Shown here piece by piece: positions 34,222 through 38,366 of a stretch of DNA of 38,366 nt. The stretch lies in the NCBI GenBank assembly GCA_036493895.1, contig DASXOZ010000078.1:1-38366 (forward strand), read 5' to 3'. Both the position numbers and the translations under genes were made by a program. Positions within the stretch are counted from its first letter, which is position 1; the number at the start of each line of letters is the position of its first letter. This DNA comes from Candidatus Binatia bacterium (GTDB lineage: Bacteria > Desulfobacterota > Binatia > UBA1149 > CAITLU01). The notes beneath the pieces were generated by a model that saw only the letters and a program-made list of their open reading frames with translations, made no database searches and was not told the DNA's origin.

Positions 34222-35007
34222 ATGAGCTACCAGCGCCTGCGCTTCGATGTTTCCGACGGCCTGGCGGAAATCACGCTGTGCCGCCCCGACGCCGCCAACG
34301 CGATCGACGTCGTGCTGGCCGGCGAGCTCGCCGAAGTCTCTCTTCAATGCAGCGAGGACGCCGCGATCCGTGCCGTGCTCCTGCGCGCAGAGGGACCAAT
34401 CTTCTGCGGAGGAGGCGACGTCGCGAGCTTTCGCGGTGCCGACGACTTCCCCGTGCTGCTTCGCCGCATCACGCAGGGACTGCATGTGGCAGTCTCCCGC
34501 TTCGCGCGCATGAACGCGCCGCTGGTTGCCGCCGTCGCGGGTACTGCGGCCGGTGCGGGCATGAGCCTGGCGTGTTCCTGCGACCTCGTCATCGCCTCCG
34601 ACAACGCGCGCTTCACGATGGCCTACACGCGCATCGGACTGGTGCCCGACGGCAGCTCGACGTGGTTCTTGCCGCGTCGCATCGGGCTCGGCCGCGCGCG
34701 CGACCTCATGCTGCGAAACCGCGTACTCACGGCAGCCGACGCGTTGGCGTGGGGTGTCATCGACGAAGTGGTTCCCGCCGCCGACCTGGACGCCCACGCG
34801 CGCCGCATTGCGCGCGATCTGGCCGCCGGCCCGACGCTGGCTTTCGGCGAAACCAAGCGCCTGCTCGCGCAGACGTTCGACAACGGGCTCGAGACCCAGA
34901 TGGAAATGGAGGCGATCGGCATCTGCGCGATGGGCGGCACCGAGGACTCACGCGAAGGCGTGCGTGCGTTTTTCGAGAAGAGACCGGCCAAGTTCCGCGC
35001 GCGCTGA
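34222..35007 (+). CDS. Enoyl-CoA hydratase/isomerase, PaaG-like
   Basis: This 261-residue crotonase-fold enzyme has an oxyanion-hole segment IFCGGGDVASF and a second GTAAGAGMSLACSCDLVIAS loop. The catalytic stretch AYTRIGLVPDGSSTWFLPRR has Asp (about D143) where PaaG-type isomerases have their acidic residue, instead of the usual Glu of hydratases. That suggests a double-bond or ring-oxygen isomerase, such as the ring 1,2-epoxyphenylacetyl-CoA isomerase, or another enoyl-CoA isomerase. It begins 10 nt after the haloperoxidase stop and precedes VOC and LLM-class genes in one direction, consistent with a catabolic cluster. No CoA ligase or thiolase is in the window. Confidence 0.9.
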   Translation: MSYQRLRFDVSDGLAEITLCRPDAANAIDVVLAGELAEVSLQCSEDAAIRAVLLRAEGPIFCGGGDVASFRGADDFPVLLRRITQGLHVAVSRFARMNAPLVAAVAGTAAGAGMSLACSCDLVIASDNARFTMAYTRIGLVPDGSSTWFLPRRIGLGRARDLMLRNRVLTAADALAWGVIDEVVPAADLDAHARRIARDLAAGPTLAFGETKRLLAQTFDNGLETQMEMEAIGICAMGGTEDSREGVRAFFEKRPAKFRAR

Positions 35008-35045
35008 AGAGCGCTGCACAGATTCGTCCGACCCGGAGGGCACGG

Positions 35046-35792
35046 ATGCGAATTCGACAGATTGCGCTCGTTGCGCGCGACCTCGATCCGGTCCTGGCCG
35101 ACCTCAGGGCAGTGCTCGGCCTCGGAGAGCCTTTCGCCGATCCCGGCGTCGGTGTGTTCGGGCTTCGAAACGGAGTCTTCCCGCTCGGAGAGCATTTCCT
35201 CGAAGTCGTCTCCCCGAAGCAAGAAGGAACGTCGGCAGGACGCTTCCTCGCGCGCCGCGGCGACGGCGGCTACATGGTGATCTTCCAGACCCGCGACCTT
35301 GCCGGCGCGAAAGCCCGCCTCGGCGAGCGCGGCGTGCGCACGGTCTGGGAAGTCGCGCTCGAAGACATCGAGACGGCGCACCTGCATCCTCGCGATACCG
35401 GCGGCGCCATCGTTTCGATGGACGAGGCCAGGCCTTTCGAAAGCTGGCGCTGGGCGGGACCCGGCTGGCGCGAGCAGGTTCGCACGGATCGCGTTGCGGG
35501 CATTGCCGGCGTCGAGATCCAGAGCGAGGAGCCCGACAGGCTGGCCGCGCACTGGCAGGAGCTTTTCGGGCTCGGCACGCCGCGCCGACCGGCAACCTTC
35601 GTGCTGCCCGACGGCGGCTTCGTGCGCTTCGTCGAAGACACGGATGGACGCGGCGAAGGAATCCACAGCATCGTGCTGGAAACTTCGCACGCGCAGGCGA
35701 TCCGCACACAGGCTGCTGCGCGAGGTCTCGCCATCGATGCGGACGGTGCGATCGTGATCGCCGGCGTACGCATGGTCACCGGGCAATCGTAG
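35046..35792 (+). CDS. VOC-superfamily protein, glyoxalase-like
   Basis: This 248-residue protein consists of two beta-alpha-beta-beta-beta modules of the vicinal oxygen chelate superfamily: MRIRQIALVARDLDPVLADL (about 1-20) and a second copy near VAGIAGVEIQSEEPDRLAAHW. A glutamate in GEHFLEVVSP could be a metal ligand, and in the second module IHSIVLE has another His; a complete metal set is not obvious. The ATG at 35046 has GGAGG 6 nt upstream. The gene has enoyl-CoA-hydratase and LLM-oxidoreductase neighbours, which suggests a dioxygenase, isomerase or resistance role in catabolism. The activity is not assignable. Codon use matches the surrounding genes. Confidence 0.8.
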   Translation: MRIRQIALVARDLDPVLADLRAVLGLGEPFADPGVGVFGLRNGVFPLGEHFLEVVSPKQEGTSAGRFLARRGDGGYMVIFQTRDLAGAKARLGERGVRTVWEVALEDIETAHLHPRDTGGAIVSMDEARPFESWRWAGPGWREQVRTDRVAGIAGVEIQSEEPDRLAAHWQELFGLGTPRRPATFVLPDGGFVRFVEDTDGRGEGIHSIVLETSHAQAIRTQAAARGLAIDADGAIVIAGVRMVTGQS

Positions 35793-35811
35793 AGGCAACA
35801 AGGAGGCGACG

Positions 35812-36669
35812 ATGAAATTCGGCATGCTGTTTGCAAACTCCGGACCATTTGCGGACCCGCAGGTATTCGCGCACCTGGTGACGTCGGCGGAAGCCGCCGG
35901 CATCGAATCGATCTGGACCGTCGAGCACGTCTTCGTCCCCCGCGACTACGAATCGAAGTATCCGTACGCACCCGGCGGCAAGATGCCGGGACCCGAGAAT
36001 GCGCCGATTCACGATCCTTTCATTGCGCTCGCGTACGCGGCCGCGCTGACGAAAAAGATCCGCCTCGGTACCGGAGTACTGATTCTCCCGCAGCGGCATC
36101 CGGCCTACGTCGCCAAGGAAGTCGCCTCGCTGGACGTGCTCTCGGGAGGGCGCGTAATCCTCGGCATCGGCGTGGGCTGGCTCAAGGAGGAATTCGAGGC
36201 CCTCGGCAGCAGCTTCGACGATCGCGCGGCGCGCACTCGCGAGAGCGTCGCGGCGATGCGCAGCCTGTGGCTGCCGGGACCGTCCACGTTCCGCGGGAGC
36301 TTCTTCGCGTGGAACAACGTCGAGTCGAACCCGAAGCCGGTGCAGGGAGCCAACGTCCCGATCGTCATCGGCGGCCACACCGACCTTGCGGCAAGGCGTG
36401 CCGCACGTTACGGCACCGGGTTCTTCCCGGGCCGCGGCAATGCCGAGCGCATGCAGGAGCTGATCGGCATCATGCGCGACGAATGCGCCAAGGTGGGTCG
36501 CGACGCCGACTCGATCGAGCTCACCGGCGGCCTGATGTCGCCCGACCACGACGTGATTGCCCGCTACCGCGACATGGGATTCTCACGCATGCTGATGCCG
36601 CCTCCCGGCTACGACAAGGACGCGATCTCGAAGGGCCTGGACGCTTTCGCGTCGAAATTCCTTCGCTGA
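35812..36669 (+). CDS. LLM-class F420-type oxidoreductase
   Basis: This 285-residue luciferase-like TIM-barrel enzyme has features of the F420-dependent group: MKFGMLFANSGPFADP at the N-terminus, SIWTVEHVFVPRDYES, LGTGVLILPQRHPAYVAKE, and the conserved GRVILGIGVGWLKEEFEALG segment. The C-terminal part ends in a short helix (SKGLDAFASKFLR), as in the family. It transfers hydride between an alcohol, aldehyde or activated alkene substrate and F420H2 or FMN; the cofactor is inferred from the subgroup, so the organism probably makes F420. The start has the strongest ribosome site in this cluster (AAGGAGG, 6 nt upstream). It lies 19 nt after the VOC gene. Confidence 0.9.
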   Translation: MKFGMLFANSGPFADPQVFAHLVTSAEAAGIESIWTVEHVFVPRDYESKYPYAPGGKMPGPENAPIHDPFIALAYAAALTKKIRLGTGVLILPQRHPAYVAKEVASLDVLSGGRVILGIGVGWLKEEFEALGSSFDDRAARTRESVAAMRSLWLPGPSTFRGSFFAWNNVESNPKPVQGANVPIVIGGHTDLAARRAARYGTGFFPGRGNAERMQELIGIMRDECAKVGRDADSIELTGGLMSPDHDVIARYRDMGFSRMLMPPPGYDKDAISKGLDAFASKFLR

Positions 36670-36703
36670 ATCCGCCGCGGGATCCGCCACGGAATCCGCG
36701 CGG
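36670..36703. repeat. Three imperfect direct repeats
   Basis: The 102-bp gap between the LLM and amidase genes opens with three imperfect units: aatccgccgcgg, gatccgccacgg and aatccgcgcgg. They are short and GC-rich; whether they are regulatory or simple slippage is unclear. No ribosome site for the amidase overlaps them. Confidence 0.5.
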
Positions 36704-36771
36704 AAGTCGGTCGCGGCTGCACCGGCGTGCTGCGCATTGCAGCACGGCGGCCGCAGCGCTATGAACGCGCC

Positions 36772-38229
36772 ATGATCGACATCGCCACGTCGTCTGCCAC
36801 GGCTCTTGCCGAAGCGCTTCGCCGCCGCGAGATCAGCTCGCTCGAGCTTCTCGACTTTTTCGCCAATCGGATCTCGCGACTGGACGGGCCGCTGAACTCG
36901 GTCGTCACGCTGGACCTCGAGCGCGCGCGTCGCAGCGCGAAGGAGGCCGACGAGGAGCTGGCGCGCGGCGACATCCGCGGCCCGCTGCACGGCCTTCCGA
37001 TCACCGTCAAGGATTCGCTGGAAACGGCCGGGCTGCTGACGACGTCGGGGTTCCCCGACCTGTCGGCGCACGTTCCGGCTGCCGACGCCGTGTGCGTCGC
37101 GCGCGCGGTCGCGGCCGGCGCGATCGTCTTCGGAAAGACGAATCTTCCCACGCTCGCTGCCGACGTCCAGACATACAATTCGCTGTTCGGCACGACGAAC
37201 AACCCGTGGAACCTGGAGCGCACCTGCGGCGGATCTTCCGGCGGAAGCGCGACTGCGACGGCGGCAGGCTTCACGTCGTTCGAGATCGGCAGCGACATCG
37301 GCGGATCGATCCGCACTCCGAGCAACTGGTGCGGAGTCTTCGGTCACAAGCCTACTCATGACATCATTCCCCAGCGCGGCCACATTCCGGGGCCCCCGGG
37401 CTCGCTCACCGAATGGGATCTTGCGGTAGTCGGGCCCATCGCGCGCAGCGCCGACGATCTCGAGCTTGTTCTCGGCATCCAGGCAGGCCCTCTTCCCGAC
37501 CGCGCCCGCGGCTGGCGCCTGGACCTTCCTCCGCCGCGGCGCGAGAAGCTTTCCGACTATCGCGTCGCTGCGTGGCTCGACGACGACGCTTTCCCTGTCG
37601 ATCCAGGCGTCCGCACGGTGCTGGCCGGCGCGGTGCAGGCACTGCGCTCGGCGGGAGCATCGGTCGACGAGGGCGCGCGGCCCGCGTTCCGACTCGCCGA
37701 TGTTTTCCACACGTATTTGCGCCTTCTCGCACCGGTGATGCTCGCCGGACTTCCTCGCGACCAGTTCGAGATGATGAAGGCGCTCAGCCAGGCGGCGCCC
37801 GAGGACACGCGTGACCCGTCGATCCTGATGGCTCGTCACGGCACCGGCCTGACCCGCGACTGGCTGGCAGCCAACGAGGCGCGCCAGCACATTCGCGCGG
37901 CATTCGCCGACTTCTTCACGCGCTACGACGTGCTGCTGACCTGCGTGACGCCGGTGACGGCAGTTGCCCACGATCATTCGGACATGCCGTCGCGCACGAT
38001 CCGCGTCGGCGAGGCGACCAGGCCGTACTTCGACCTGCTCTCGTGGATTTCACCGGCCACCTGCGCGCTGCTGCCGGCGACGGTGGCGCCGGTCGGACTG
38101 GCCCGCGACGGAATGCCGGTCGGCGTGCAGATCGTCGGTCCTTACCTCGAAGACCGCACGACGATCGACTTCGCAAGGCACGTGGCTGCCGTGACCGGCG
38201 GTTTCAAGGCTCCGCCGCTTCCCGCCTGA
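36772..38229 (+). CDS. Amidase-signature hydrolase
   Basis: This 485-residue enzyme has the Ser-cisSer-Lys triad of the amidase signature family: K80 (ITVKDSLETAG), S155 (CGGSSGGSATATAAG) and S179 (GSDIGGSIRTPS). The spacing of 75 and 24 residues equals that of mammalian fatty acid amide hydrolase. It hydrolyses carboxamides; the natural substrate is unknown. It is not a GatA, because GatB and GatC are absent, and the region after the triad (PQRGHIPGPPGSLTEWDLAV) is amidase-like. I start at ATG 36772; a GTG about 45 nt upstream would add 15 basic residues. It follows the LLM gene and precedes a partial amidohydrolase, consistent with amide and xenobiotic breakdown. Confidence 0.92.
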   Translation: MIDIATSSATALAEALRRREISSLELLDFFANRISRLDGPLNSVVTLDLERARRSAKEADEELARGDIRGPLHGLPITVKDSLETAGLLTTSGFPDLSAHVPAADAVCVARAVAAGAIVFGKTNLPTLAADVQTYNSLFGTTNNPWNLERTCGGSSGGSATATAAGFTSFEIGSDIGGSIRTPSNWCGVFGHKPTHDIIPQRGHIPGPPGSLTEWDLAVVGPIARSADDLELVLGIQAGPLPDRARGWRLDLPPPRREKLSDYRVAAWLDDDAFPVDPGVRTVLAGAVQALRSAGASVDEGARPAFRLADVFHTYLRLLAPVMLAGLPRDQFEMMKALSQAAPEDTRDPSILMARHGTGLTRDWLAANEARQHIRAAFADFFTRYDVLLTCVTPVTAVAHDHSDMPSRTIRVGEATRPYFDLLSWISPATCALLPATVAPVGLARDGMPVGVQIVGPYLEDRTTIDFARHVAAVTGGFKAPPLPA

Positions 38230-38239
38230 GCAAATCGAC

Positions 38240-38366
38240 GTGAACGACGCGGGCGAGACCAGGCTCTACCGCAGAGGCCGCGTGCGCACGATGGCGTCGG
38301 CCGCGCCCGGCCTGGGCGACGCGCGCGCGGATCCGCCGACCGCGCTGGTCACTCGTGAGGGACGCA
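38240..38366 (+). CDS. Probable amidohydrolase, 5' end only
   Basis: The window ends 127 nt into a frame opening with GTG at 38240, ten nt after the amidase stop. The 42 visible codons read as a basic start (RLYRRGRVRTM), then Ala/Asp-rich residues, and end ADPPTALVTREGR. This resembles the first beta-sandwich strands of metal-dependent amidohydrolases of the YtcJ type (pattern: gene start, NGRVYTM, then ALAVRDGRI). The family call rests on that short match and the metal ligands lie beyond the edge. It is likely part of the same catabolic run as the amidase. Confidence 0.5.
   Translation, partial: MNDAGETRLYRRGRVRTMASAAPGLGDARADPPTALVTREGR

Noticed and set aside
31897..34797. 966-codon minus-strand frame opposite the haloperoxidase gene
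   Set aside because: Antisense shadow in GC-rich DNA; the plus strand has the full PAP2/vanadate signature.
36772..38229. GatA subunit of aspartyl/glutamyl-tRNA amidotransferase
   Set aside because: It carries the amidase triad but has no GatB or GatC neighbour and lies in a catabolic run, so a general amidase is more likely.

Overview
The window is about 38.4 kb of very GC-rich bacterial DNA, densely packed with chromosomal housekeeping and accessory genes. I see no phage, transposon, CRISPR, tRNA or rRNA. The gene mix suggests a soil or sediment Gram-negative bacterium from the deltaproteobacterial neighbourhood, with Candidatus Binatia (Binatota) as my best guess. The supporting traits are a type-B succinate dehydrogenase, osmoregulated-glucan genes, an F420-type luciferase-like oxidoreductase, and a secreted protein with a Thr-rich stalk and a dockerin-like repeat. 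This placement is an inference from gene style, not from a marker gene.

Layout. (1) 1-172 is a tandem array of about 31-bp palindromic units cut off by the window edge, followed by an AsmA-family gene (+). (2) 2422-5770 (-) is sdhCAB, three genes that each start with GTG and overlap by 4 nt. (3) 5920-8277 (-) holds an ATP-grasp-like protein and a TPR lipoprotein. (4) 8398-10445 (-) is leuCD, divergent from a LysR regulator (10517, +) with a perfect inverted repeat between them; a cold-shock/DUF1294 membrane protein follows. (5) 12309-21798 is an envelope block: PBP1A (-), a TPR lipoprotein (+) whose 5' end overlaps the PBP gene head to head, a small exported protein (-), and opgG-opgH (+) for periplasmic glucans. 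(6) 21893-29168 (+) is a tightly coupled five-gene operon: a small helical protein, a GMC oxidoreductase fused to an extended SDR, a second SDR, a UbiA-type prenyltransferase resembling polyprenyl-phosphate phosphoribosyltransferase, and a YfhO-type membrane protein. (7) 29340-31769 (+) has a stand-alone biotin carboxylase, a three-helix membrane protein and a YhhQ-type queuosine-precursor transporter, all overlapping. (8) 31891-34212 is a secreted vanadium haloperoxidase/PAP2-type enzyme. (9) 34222-38366 is a run of likely catabolic genes: enoyl-CoA hydratase/isomerase, VOC protein, F420-type LLM oxidoreductase, amidase and the start of an amidohydrolase.

The best candidate for an undescribed system is block 6. 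Lipid-linked pentose synthesis in mycobacteria uses a UbiA-type phosphoribosyltransferase, then a FAD oxidase (DprE1) and an SDR reductase (DprE2) that epimerise the sugar, then GT-C transferases. The operon has the same logical parts, but the FAD enzyme is from the unrelated GMC family and is covalently fused to an SDR, and the putative transferase is YfhO-like. This is a hypothesis from gene content and order; no phosphatase is present and the substrate is unknown. Most intergenic hairpins here lack a U-tract, so classical terminators are scarce.
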